Shown: positions 10,301 through 17,712 of the stretch, in pieces
Position numbering within the stretch: position 1 is the stretch's first letter
Layout: each line of letters begins with the position of its first letter
Made by a program: the position numbers and the translations under genes
Source of the DNA: Bacteroidales bacterium
GTDB lineage: Bacteria; Bacteroidota; Bacteroidia; Bacteroidales; UBA932
DNA length: 64,000 nt
Direction: 5' to 3'
Assembly (NCBI GenBank): GCA_016281435.1
Contig: JAEEIQ010000019.1
Coordinates: 20,792-84,791 of the forward strand
The notes under the pieces: generated by a model
The model's input: only the letters and a program-made list of their open reading frames with translations
Databases searched by the model: none
Told to the model about the DNA's origin: nothing

Positions 10301-11348
10301 GATCTGGCAGCCTTTCTTCCAGGTCCCGAACAGCCCGGCGGCCGAACTGGGGACCGGTCTCGGCCTCGGGATCACTAAGGGCATAGTCGAGGCGCACGGC
10401 GGCGCTATCAGTTGCAGCAGCACCGAAAACGTCGGCACGACCTTCACCGTATTCCTTCCGAAGGGGGATTCCCATGTGCCGGAAGGGAAAAAAGCCGCTC
10501 CTGCGCCGCCCGCCCCGGAAAAGCCGGCGGAGGAGGCTCCGGTCCTGGATGAGAAGTTCATCGAGGGGGTCAAGCGTTCGCGCGGCGACATCCAGCCTTC
10601 GATCCTCATTGTCGAGGATAACGAGGAACTCCGGGGTTATCTCGCCACGCTCTTCGCGCCCATCTATATGGTCACGACGGCCTGCGACGGCGCCGACGCA
10701 TGGGAGAAACTATCGCATAACGTCCCCGACATCATACTGAGCGACCTTATGATGCCGCAGATGGACGGGAACGAACTGTGCCTCAAGGTCAAGAACAACT
10801 TCTACACCAGCCATATCCCGTTCGTAATCCTTACCGCGAAGGTGGCGGAGGAGGCCATACTCGAGTCCCTGCGCAACAGCGCCGACGACTACATCACGAA
10901 GCCCTTCAACCCCAAGATCCTGATCTCCAAGTGCAACAATCTCGTCAACACGCGCATAGGCCTTCAGCAGAAGTTCGCCAAGTCTTCTTCCGCCGGATCG
11001 GAGCTGCTCGCGACTAACGAGATAGACCGCGATTTCATCGACAAGGCCATGCGGGTGGTGAAGGAGAACCTGACGGATTCGGAGTTCGACGTCGGACGCT
11101 TTGCTTCGGAGATGGCCCTCGGAAGGACACTTTTCTTCACGAAGCTGAAGGGCCTCACGGGGCAGACCCCGAACCGCTTCATCACCACCGTGCGCCTGAA
11201 ATACGCCCGTGAGCTGCTTTCGGACAAGGCCGGGCACTCGGTCAGCGAAGTCTCCTACATGTGCGGCTTCAGCACTCCCAGCTACTTCATCAAGACCTTC
11301 AAGTCCTTCTACGGCCTCACCCCCTCCGCCTTCAGGGACAAGCTCTGA
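7383..11348 (+). CDS. Hybrid two-component system regulator (HTCS) of the PUL
   Basis: This single-polypeptide sensor and transcription factor is the usual activator of complex-glycan PULs in Bacteroidetes. After a signal sequence the periplasmic part (about 25-750) carries repeated Reg_prop blades with phrases such as MWIGTQDGLIRYD, LWIGTLDGLNHYD and LWFGTSGSGLLRY, then a Y_Y_Y domain. A membrane segment lies near residues 755-780. The histidine kinase follows with the phospho-acceptor in FTYVSHELRTP (about 812) and an ATPase region with GTGLGLGI. A receiver domain (ILIVEDNEELR near 1073, acceptor Asp in ILSDLMMPQMDG near 1120) and a C-terminal AraC-type helix-turn-helix (about 1240-1321) complete it. 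The 1321-residue length is normal. It probably senses an oligosaccharide and activates the operons on both sides; the ligand cannot be read from sequence. Confidence 0.95.
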   Translation: MKAFSRLLAATAVLLFLSLAASGQTGLRFTHIGAEEGIPNNVVTTACQDEFGMMWIGTQDGLIRYDGRAMDIFRPEEGNPESIYNNNIKSICSDADGSIYVICKFALCRYDMRQEKFVTIHRTDVQSVICNDGEVLAATSDMVYRVESDSMVPYCDFSLYGGRITEILRSSDGILHVGTEDGLFSVDRNGKVVAELGGIWVLTIYEDSRHNLLVGTREHGLSVCSPSGTWSAIRKGPAASGGLCSDFVKAVCEDSFGNLWIGTLDGLNHYDMASRQMTDIHESYGSELLSVNKIILDRQNSVWICTKGGICLYNQERNIYRDYPEVFSDSRTAVVSDFAENDACLFFATEENGLLRLDKSSGQVTPFPASGRLPSPNIQYLYMEPDGKVLWVGTRLGGLVRLDLRTGAMRVWRHDPADAGSLPHDNVVRISPYGEQLFVATNRGIVSLDRRTGMLSQLSLPEIVSGRYPTDFFVDRSGNCWIAVSEGLLRRNLATGEDREYFFKDKGILGTSRIHVSLEDSKGRLWFGTSGSGLLRYNPDTDSFTSYTTKNSLLANDYIWSLAESRSGYILLTDNAGFSRFDAESGVFQNYTPEQGFPMLSYFSRGLFVDSTGEIFVSGYKNLISFRENRLPVRSSPRKIWFTSLDSGAGVIRPGDKSGILSSSLFYQKKIVLKGGNNVFAVVTSSPDFLHSNRMEFRLDGFDQSWIPAFVGHRIVYTNMRPGKYELQVRCKDPFSGEVTASNSLSVRVRPPWYWSALSRFVYALLLLSVVVLLLNFYLTRMRLRNSLDEEKREKDRIQETNQSKLRFFTYVSHELRTPVTLIQSQVDSLLEKNNVPPFIYNKVLGIGRNLGKINSLLDELRDFRKQEQGGEIPLTFSENDIASQLERVSLVFREYAQSRGISFSLEDRLGGPALLWTDESQIDKVLYNLISNALKNTPSGGSVSLGATQDESGVRITVSDTGRGIPGKYLDSIWQPFFQVPNSPAAELGTGLGLGITKGIVEAHGGAISCSSTENVGTTFTVFLPKGDSHVPEGKKAAPAPPAPEKPAEEAPVLDEKFIEGVKRSRGDIQPSILIVEDNEELRGYLATLFAPIYMVTTACDGADAWEKLSHNVPDIILSDLMMPQMDGNELCLKVKNNFYTSHIPFVILTAKVAEEAILESLRNSADDYITKPFNPKILISKCNNLVNTRIGLQQKFAKSSSAGSELLATNEIDRDFIDKAMRVVKENLTDSEFDVGRFASEMALGRTLFFTKLKGLTGQTPNRFITTVRLKYARELLSDKAGHSVSEVSYMCGFSTPSYFIKTFKSFYGLTPSAFRDKL

Positions 11349-11357
11349 ATGCCCGTG

Positions 11358-11403
11358 AAACAAACAACTACCCCTCTTCCGGAGGGGTAGTTGTTTGTTT
11401 TTA
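11358..11403 (+). terminator. Intrinsic terminator of the hybrid regulator gene
   Basis: Arms at 11358-11376 and 11382-11400 form a perfect 19-base-pair stem around a 5-base loop, followed by a short T run. It starts 10 bases after the regulator stop codon and separates it from the converging lipoprotein gene at 11438. Confidence 0.8.
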
Positions 11404-11422
11404 GTGCCTGTAGTCAGGCACT
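11403..11422. repeat. Second small hairpin behind the regulator terminator
   Basis: AGTGCCTG at 11403-11410 and CAGGCACT at 11415-11422 form a perfect 8-base-pair stem with a 4-base loop. It lies directly next to the large terminator, and 16 bases from the stop of the converging lipoprotein gene. It may serve as its 3' hairpin, although no T run follows on the minus strand. Confidence 0.5.
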
Positions 11423-11437
11423 TGGACTCCACGGCTC

Positions 11438-12943
11438 TTACTCGATCGTCACGACCTTGACGCAGCGGGCGTAGCGGGCAGTACCATTCTTGGATCCGTC
11501 GGACATGATGCCGACCTTGCCCCAACGGTAGTAGTAAGCCTTTGCACCGCCTGAGGTCTCGCGGCAAAGCCATGTGCTGTCGCCGGCGCCTCCCTTGCCT
11601 TCGAGTTTCACGCCTCCTGGTATGCTCAGCAGGGTGGCTTCGAAGGCGTTGCGCGCGGCGATTTCCGGCGCGGTGAGAAGATCTACGTTCTGTACGGTAG
11701 CCAGAGGCTGACCGTCAGCATCGAGGCGGGGTATGCCGTTGTATACTGCGAATACGGCGTCGAGTTCGGCAGCCACGGGAAGATACCACCCGGGGCCCAT
11801 GTCCTCGCAGTATTTGACTGCGTAGTTGTTGGTGGCATAGTCGGACATGGCCTTGACTGCTGCATTCGCCTCCGCGGCAGTGAGAGTCCCGCCCGAGCAA
11901 CCTGTATCAGTCGCAGCTGCGGACCACTGGTGCTTTTCAGCGACGGCGGAGATAACCTTATACTCTTTAGGATTCTCGGGATTCTGCCAGAAAATAATAC
12001 CCTCGTTGTTGTAGACGGTTCCGTACTTGAGGTTGGGATTGCCGGGGAGGGTAACCTTCACATCCTCCGAAAGTGCGCCGGAAGTGACTGTGACGGTTCC
12101 GGTCTTCTCCGTTGTCCCCTCATTGGTGGCGATGATGCTGATGGTGAGGGTGGTGCCGTCGATCTCGGCCTTCAGCCAGCTCTCGTCGCCGGCGCTTACG
12201 CTGACTGCGGGAGTCTTGTTGGTGTTGATTGCAATTTCAGTCTTGGAACCGACCCAGCGGGTGTGGTACTTGATGTCGTCGCCGGGAGTGAGTTCCAGGG
12301 TCGGAGTGTTGCCTTTCTGGACGACATTTACGGAGGCGCTGACATCGCCGGCCTTGACGGTCACGACGGCTTCGCGGATGGTTTCAGCCGTATTGTCGGA
12401 AAGGACACTGATTTCCAGCTTGCCGGCATTGATAGTTGCGCTGAGCCATGAGGATGCGCCGTCGCTGACAATCGCGGTAAGACCAGTGAGTTCGGTATTG
12501 ATGTCTACGGAAGCGGAAGACCCGCTTGCCTGCCCGAGTTCGACGTCAGTCTTGGCGAGGCTGAGGGCGTTCTTGGCCTGCTCCACGGTGACCCATTTCT
12601 CGGCGGTCACGCCTTTTTCACCCACTATGATGTGGACCTTTCCGGTCCTGGCCTCGGAATTGGGGTTCGCTTCCTTGGCCTCGATTGTTACGGTCGTGCC
12701 GCTGACCGTGACTTTCAGCCAGCTCTTGCAAGAGTAGTCGGCGTCGGCGTTGATGACGGTCTGGTCGGTGGTGACGGTGACCGTGGTTTTTGCGCCGGGA
12801 GCGGAAGCCACGGAGACAGCTTCCGCCGAGAGTTCCAGCTCGGGGGCAGTGTACTCGATGACATTGTTTGTCAGCTCATCGTTTTCGCACGCCGCGAACA
12901 GCAGCGCGGCGAGGGCGATGACGGATAAACGGATTTTTTTCAT
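11438..12943 (-). CDS. BACON-repeat lipoprotein with C-terminal DUF1566-like domain
   Basis: This is a predicted surface lipoprotein, last gene of the PUL operon. The lipobox ends at Cys19. About three BACON-type beta-sandwich repeats cover residues 35-305; each has a phrase like SWLKVTVSGTTVTIEA or SWLKAEIDGTTLTI and ends in a VTVxxG strand. BACON domains occur in Bacteroidetes surface proteins and are thought to act as spacers or bind carbohydrate or mucin. The C-terminal part (about 310-501) has the DUF1566 signature PGWYLPVAAELDAVFAVYNG and ends in GTARYARCVKVVTIE. The protein at 48602-50152 has the same two modules in another order. A glycan-binding role is inferred from the place in the operon; no catalytic motif is seen. 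Confidence 0.75.
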   Translation of the reverse strand: MKKIRLSVIALAALLFAACENDELTNNVIEYTAPELELSAEAVSVASAPGAKTTVTVTTDQTVINADADYSCKSWLKVTVSGTTVTIEAKEANPNSEARTGKVHIIVGEKGVTAEKWVTVEQAKNALSLAKTDVELGQASGSSASVDINTELTGLTAIVSDGASSWLSATINAGKLEISVLSDNTAETIREAVVTVKAGDVSASVNVVQKGNTPTLELTPGDDIKYHTRWVGSKTEIAINTNKTPAVSVSAGDESWLKAEIDGTTLTISIIATNEGTTEKTGTVTVTSGALSEDVKVTLPGNPNLKYGTVYNNEGIIFWQNPENPKEYKVISAVAEKHQWSAAATDTGCSGGTLTAAEANAAVKAMSDYATNNYAVKYCEDMGPGWYLPVAAELDAVFAVYNGIPRLDADGQPLATVQNVDLLTAPEIAARNAFEATLLSIPGGVKLEGKGGAGDSTWLCRETSGGAKAYYYRWGKVGIMSDGSKNGTARYARCVKVVTIE

Positions 12944-12955
12944 GGTGTTTTTAAT

Positions 12956-14758
12956 TTATTGGTTGTTATTTGATTCCCAAATGACGGCGCCCGGAGTGAC
13001 GCCGCAGTCGTTGTATGTGTCTATGGCATAGTAGTAGCGCTGGCCGCGGGTTAGTATGTGGACCAGCAGCGAGGAGTTCATCCATCCCTTGACCTGGATG
13101 GTGAGGTTCAGGTCGTCCGGGTCCACTCCAAAGCGTACGATATAGCCGTCCGCATCGGGGACCGGGGTCCATTTCAGTGAAGCGTAGCGTCCGTCCTGGA
13201 GGTCCCTTTCGACCCTGAGGTCCGTGACTTCGCCGGGCACCGGGCCCTTGCCGGAGCCGAAAACGCGCATGTCCCGCACGGCGAAGCTCTGCCCGTTCAT
13301 TGGATGGACGCATTCGACCTTGACGTAGCGTGCCTGGACGGTGTTTTTCAGGACGTGGAAAGGATGCGGGTTGGTCTTCCTGGCGCGGCTTCGGTCGACG
13401 GCCTTCTTCCAACTCTTGCCGTCTACGGAAGTATAGAGTCGGTAAGCGGTATAGTCTTCTTCGAAGGTGTCGGGAGTGAAGTTCTGCTCCGCGAAGTTCA
13501 GCTGGATGGCGTTCACGTTCTTGACGTAGCCGAGGTCCATGCTGAGCCATGCTCCCTTGCCTTCCTCCGCGGCCCACCATGTACGTATGTCCTCGTCGGA
13601 GGCCTTTTCGGGGCCGAATCCTTCCTTGGAAGAGGAGGCGGTGCAGTCCTTGCCGTACGACAGGCACCACCAGCCTTTCAGGTTGCCCTCCGAGGCGTCG
13701 AACTTGCGATGCGGAAGAACCATGGGCCAGTCTCCCAGCGTGGTATGTACGGTCATCTTGCCTTCCGGGCTGAAAGTGACCGGGAAGAGGCCGAGCCGGC
13801 GTTCGAACTCGTTCGAGTTGCCGACCCACATCGTCGTGATCTCCCACCAGTTGCCGTAGCGGTCGGCGAAGACTCCGCTGTGGCCGGCGCTTCCGATGAA
13901 TCCTCCGGCCTTCAGGGACACGGGGTTGTATGGCTCGAGGGTGAACGGTCCTTCGGGTGAGGGGGCGGTCATGACGGCGTCGCAGTACCAGATGCAGATG
14001 GTCCCGGGCGTCGCGTACTGCAGGTAGTACTTGTCCCCGACGCGGGTGATCCATGCGCCTTCCTCGCACGGGGTCATCTTGTAGCGGCCCTTCCATTCCG
14101 GAGCCTGTATTTCGTCGAAGATCTCCCTGCGGCCGAATTCATATCCTCCGTCGCAGTCATTCACGTCCCTGACCTTCGGCAGGATGGTCTCCTCGCTGCC
14201 CTCGATCATGCTGAAGTCCTTCGGATCCAGTTCGAAACGGCGTATCCCGTTGCCGAGGCCGTAGTAGACGAAGTACCGACCCCCGTCTATCAGGAGCGAG
14301 GGGTCGGCGACCTTCTTGATCGTCCCGCAGACCTTCCATCCGCCCTTCGAAGGGTCGGGGGATCGGATTATGTCGACGGTCTTAGCGCTCTTGTCGTTGT
14401 TGATCTTTATGAAGTACACGTACTCCCCGTCGTGCGCCACGGCCGGTGCCACATAGGTGCCGCCGGCGTTGTATGCGGAGTTCCAGACTTCCTTGTTGAA
14501 CTTCATGTTTTTCCAACGGACCATGTCGCGGGACACGCGGTATCCTCCGATGTCGTGGGTGGAGAAGAGATAGTACTTGTCCTTGAAGAAGACAATTACC
14601 GGGTCCGCGGACGTGCGGCACAGGGGGAGGTCCTTCTTGAAGATGCCCCATCCGTAGTCCAGGTCGAGCGGATTGCAGTAGATGCTGTCTTCGCGGTTTC
14701 CGCCGCAGGATAGCAGCAGAAGCGTGGAAAACAGGGTTATGAGGAGTCGTTTTACCAT
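12956..14758 (-). CDS. GH43-type glycosidase lipoprotein with F5/8C and fibronectin III domains
   Basis: This is a predicted exo-acting glycosidase of the five-bladed beta-propeller type, such as an arabinofuranosidase, xylosidase or galactosidase. The lipobox cysteine is Cys18. Likely catalytic features are Asp52 in RTSADPVIVFF (general base), the Asp in VADPSLLIDGGRYFVYYG (pKa modulator) and the Glu in CEEGAWITRVGDKYYLQY (acid). A discoidin-like F5/8 type C module follows (about 365-505, with WLSMDLGYVKNVNAIQLNF and ARYVKVECVHP), then a fibronectin III module (about 510-600, with TDLRVERDLQDGRYASLKWTPV). The start codon overlaps the end of the upstream gene by 7 bases, so translation is probably coupled. 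The propeller assignment is good, but the exact GH43 subfamily and the sugar are not readable. Confidence 0.8.
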   Translation of the reverse strand: MVKRLLITLFSTLLLLSCGGNREDSIYCNPLDLDYGWGIFKKDLPLCRTSADPVIVFFKDKYYLFSTHDIGGYRVSRDMVRWKNMKFNKEVWNSAYNAGGTYVAPAVAHDGEYVYFIKINNDKSAKTVDIIRSPDPSKGGWKVCGTIKKVADPSLLIDGGRYFVYYGLGNGIRRFELDPKDFSMIEGSEETILPKVRDVNDCDGGYEFGRREIFDEIQAPEWKGRYKMTPCEEGAWITRVGDKYYLQYATPGTICIWYCDAVMTAPSPEGPFTLEPYNPVSLKAGGFIGSAGHSGVFADRYGNWWEITTMWVGNSNEFERRLGLFPVTFSPEGKMTVHTTLGDWPMVLPHRKFDASEGNLKGWWCLSYGKDCTASSSKEGFGPEKASDEDIRTWWAAEEGKGAWLSMDLGYVKNVNAIQLNFAEQNFTPDTFEEDYTAYRLYTSVDGKSWKKAVDRSRARKTNPHPFHVLKNTVQARYVKVECVHPMNGQSFAVRDMRVFGSGKGPVPGEVTDLRVERDLQDGRYASLKWTPVPDADGYIVRFGVDPDDLNLTIQVKGWMNSSLLVHILTRGQRYYYAIDTYNDCGVTPGAVIWESNNNQ

Positions 14759-17706
14759 ATCTGCAGTACAGGTTTGAAATCGCCGCCCTGTCCGTCCAGG
14801 AGGGCGCAGCGGCCGTTGTCGTAGTCGTCTCCGGGCTCACGGAGCTCGCGCAGGAGGCAGAAAGTCACGCCGTCGCGCACGTGACGCCGGACCGCGTCGG
14901 TCACGTCCAGCCAGTGCCAGCCTGCTTCCTCTCCCATGGCCATCTGCCCGGCGAGGAACACTTCCTGTCCGGCACCGGTCATCCGCGATTCGGCGGGGTC
15001 GAGGTGCGGAGCCTTTTTCCAGGATTTCACCTTCTCGCAGCCGTCGAAGCCATAGACATGGAAACGGAACAGGCGCCCGTCACCGCTGCGGCCATGGACC
15101 CCGAGAAGGATGCGCCGGGCACCGGAAATCTCGTCCGCGGAGAGGCGGAATCCGGCATAGGCTGCCGAATTGGCTTCCCGGATGCGGGCATTCATCTCGA
15201 TCCGCGGGGCCTTCCGTTCAGTTCTTCCGTCCATGCGGACAGAAGTGCAGAAAGCGGCAGGCTTCCGGACGGCGTCTCCTTCAGGGACGATGGTCAGCAG
15301 GCTTACGCTGCGGCCGCCGGCAAGGAAGTCCAGGCGGCCGTCGGCGGCAGGCAGCAGCACGGTGGCTTCACCGTAGCTGCCGCCGCTGACGCTCTCGCAG
15401 ACGACGGGAGTCCTTCCCGTCACCCCGAGGGCATTGAGGTCCAGGTTTATATTGCAATCGGAGCCGCCCCTGCGGACAATCCACACGTAGCGGTTGCCCG
15501 TAGCGGGGTCTTCGGATGCCGTTATGTCGAGATCGGGATCGGAGTTGCTGCGCTCCACTTTCAGAAGAGGCCGCCCACCCTTGAATCCCTTGGCGAAGAG
15601 GCGCACTACCTCGGCGGTACGGTGCGCTCCGCTGACGTCGAAACTGCGTTCCGCCGTGCTCAGGGTCCCGGCCCCGAAGACCTTGACTTCGCGCAGGCGC
15701 GTTCCGGCTTCATCCTTGAAGCTGAGACGGACGGCATCGGCTTTCATGCCGGGGTCCACCGTGTAAAATACCTGAGCGTATTTGTTGTTGGTCTCGGAGG
15801 CTATCTTTTTCCATGCGCCGTTGCAGCGCAGATCGGTCGTAAACGACCTTGCTCGGTCCGGTGCGGTGAATTCCCCGCCTTCGGTGCCGGTATATATGGC
15901 AAGACCTCCGACGGAAACGGTCCCGCCGAGGCTTATTTCCACGGTCCCCGCCCCCTTGAAGTCCAGGGAAGTGGACTTGCTCCCGTCAGTAACTGCTGCG
16001 GGGCCGGATCCGGCCGTAGTCGAGACCGGGGCTCCGAGAGCGAGATTCTCGAAGGCGTCTTCGGCGAAGCGGCGGCCTTTCCACTGGTGGTGATGGCCGG
16101 ACTTGATGCCGCGGGGGTAGGTGGAACTGGCGGTGTTCGCGAACTTGAAAGCCCACATCCCATAGCAGCCTTCGAGCATGTTCTCGGTGTACATCCCTGC
16201 CCATTCTGTGAAGAGGGACGGGGAGTCCATCGTTTCTTCCTTATCTATAAGGTATGCGTTCATCCACCTGCCGGTCTCCGTGTAGATCACGGGGATGCTG
16301 CGTCCTTCCGGGTGGTTCTCCCTGAGGAGGCGGTCCAGGGACTCGATGCGTCCCTTGTAGCCGGCGGCGGGAAGGTTGTAGGAGTGGATTGAGAAGAGAT
16401 CGATTATGTCGCGTGAGGCTTTCTCGCCGAGATAACCGGTGGTCTGCTCCGCGGCTGCGCGGCGCCACCAGTCCCTGTTGTGGCCGGCGGTCACGGGACC
16501 GACGAAGCGGGAGCGGAGCGAAGTGCCGTAGAGGCGGTTCACGTCCTTAATGGCGCAGTCGGCCGCGTCCGCGGCAATCTTCGAGAGGGTCACCCACGCG
16601 TCCAGCGGCATGGGACCGGCATTGCGGTGGTTCGGCTCGTTGCAGAGGGCGAACATCTCGACTCCGCCGTTCTTTGCGCACCAGAAGGCCTGGCAGTAGA
16701 AGCGCTGCCAGAGGTCCCAGCGGTGCTGCCAGGAAGCATCGTACCACTTGCGGTCTATGCTGCTCTGTATGAGTACTTCAATGCCGAGGGAACGCATCAC
16801 CCCGAGTGCGTGGCTGAGGACCATCGTGTTAGTCGAGGGTACCTCGCGGTCCGCTACGGCGTCCATCTTTTCCATCGGGATGTAGCGCAGGGGATCGGAG
16901 AGGAAGCGCGCCTTGGCGGCCTCGAAACTGTCCGGTCCGTTCACCGGTCCGAAATCCTGCATCCAGGAAGCATCCACGTAAGTCTTCAGGTCGGCCCAGA
17001 TGCGGGCCGCATTGACTCCGGAGTACTCCCACCATGTGGCGGCGTTGCTGCCCGGCATCAGGTAACCCTGGTTGTAGCCGACATATTTCATCGTTTTCCC
17101 GGCTTTCTCCGTGCTGATTACGGCGGTGACGGGGTCGTTCCCTTCGGAAACGCCGGTCGCTGCAGCGGAAGATGCCAGACGTGGTGCGGCCATCGACTTG
17201 TCCTCTCGGCCGTACCCTTCTATTTCGCGTATGCGTATGGGCTCGCCGTCCGTGCACCAGAAACGGAAGCGGAAGGATGAGACAGGCTCCTTGAAGCGGA
17301 AGCAGATACGGTCGAGCCTGTTCTCGACGGTATTGGTCTCCGCAAGGTCGGTCCAGTTCGCGTCGTCCCAGTATTGCAGGATGAAGTTCTTGGCGCACCA
17401 GAATCCGGCGGCTTTTCCTCTCTCTTCCGGCCTCATTTCTTCAGGAAGGATGCCTGTATGGATCACGACGGAGTCCAGACGGACATAAACCGACAGGTTA
17501 ATTTCCGCGAAATGAGGTGCTCCCTTCGAGGGTGCGGTCATCCAGGACGAGGAGCGGGAAGTCTTGCCGTCTATAATATTCTTTGCCGGGAACAAGCCGT
17601 CTTCGCTCGACACGACAAGCTCTGCTTTGCGGAACAGGTTTGCCTGCGCTCCCAGGGCGGGAGCGAGCAGAAAGAGGGCGGCTATGCAAAGAATTGTCTT
17701 TCTCAT
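14752..17706 (-). CDS. Clan GH-A glycosidase with flanking F5/8C and C-terminal DNRLRE/CBM96-like modules
   Basis: This is a secreted multi-modular glycosidase. A signal peptide ends at GAQA (about 21). A discoidin-like domain covers about 25-165, and a TIM-barrel domain about 205-540. The barrel has Glu357 in FALCNEPNH as probable acid/base and Glu477 in IPVIYTETGRW as probable nucleophile, the clan GH-A arrangement. A second discoidin-like region (about 560-690) and a beta-sandwich follow. The last 150 residues (RRILLGVHGRSGDGRLFRF, LDVTDAVRRHVRDG, FKPVLQIW) resemble the DNRLRE/CBM96 binding module. I do not recognise the GH family with confidence; GH39-like or an unclassified GH-A member are the best guesses. 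It lies between the GH2-type and GH43-type genes in one operon. Confidence 0.65.
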   Translation of the reverse strand: MRKTILCIAALFLLAPALGAQANLFRKAELVVSSEDGLFPAKNIIDGKTSRSSSWMTAPSKGAPHFAEINLSVYVRLDSVVIHTGILPEEMRPEERGKAAGFWCAKNFILQYWDDANWTDLAETNTVENRLDRICFRFKEPVSSFRFRFWCTDGEPIRIREIEGYGREDKSMAAPRLASSAAATGVSEGNDPVTAVISTEKAGKTMKYVGYNQGYLMPGSNAATWWEYSGVNAARIWADLKTYVDASWMQDFGPVNGPDSFEAAKARFLSDPLRYIPMEKMDAVADREVPSTNTMVLSHALGVMRSLGIEVLIQSSIDRKWYDASWQHRWDLWQRFYCQAFWCAKNGGVEMFALCNEPNHRNAGPMPLDAWVTLSKIAADAADCAIKDVNRLYGTSLRSRFVGPVTAGHNRDWWRRAAAEQTTGYLGEKASRDIIDLFSIHSYNLPAAGYKGRIESLDRLLRENHPEGRSIPVIYTETGRWMNAYLIDKEETMDSPSLFTEWAGMYTENMLEGCYGMWAFKFANTASSTYPRGIKSGHHHQWKGRRFAEDAFENLALGAPVSTTAGSGPAAVTDGSKSTSLDFKGAGTVEISLGGTVSVGGLAIYTGTEGGEFTAPDRARSFTTDLRCNGAWKKIASETNNKYAQVFYTVDPGMKADAVRLSFKDEAGTRLREVKVFGAGTLSTAERSFDVSGAHRTAEVVRLFAKGFKGGRPLLKVERSNSDPDLDITASEDPATGNRYVWIVRRGGSDCNINLDLNALGVTGRTPVVCESVSGGSYGEATVLLPAADGRLDFLAGGRSVSLLTIVPEGDAVRKPAAFCTSVRMDGRTERKAPRIEMNARIREANSAAYAGFRLSADEISGARRILLGVHGRSGDGRLFRFHVYGFDGCEKVKSWKKAPHLDPAESRMTGAGQEVFLAGQMAMGEEAGWHWLDVTDAVRRHVRDGVTFCLLRELREPGDDYDNGRCALLDGQGGDFKPVLQIW

Positions 17707-17712
17707 CCGGGC

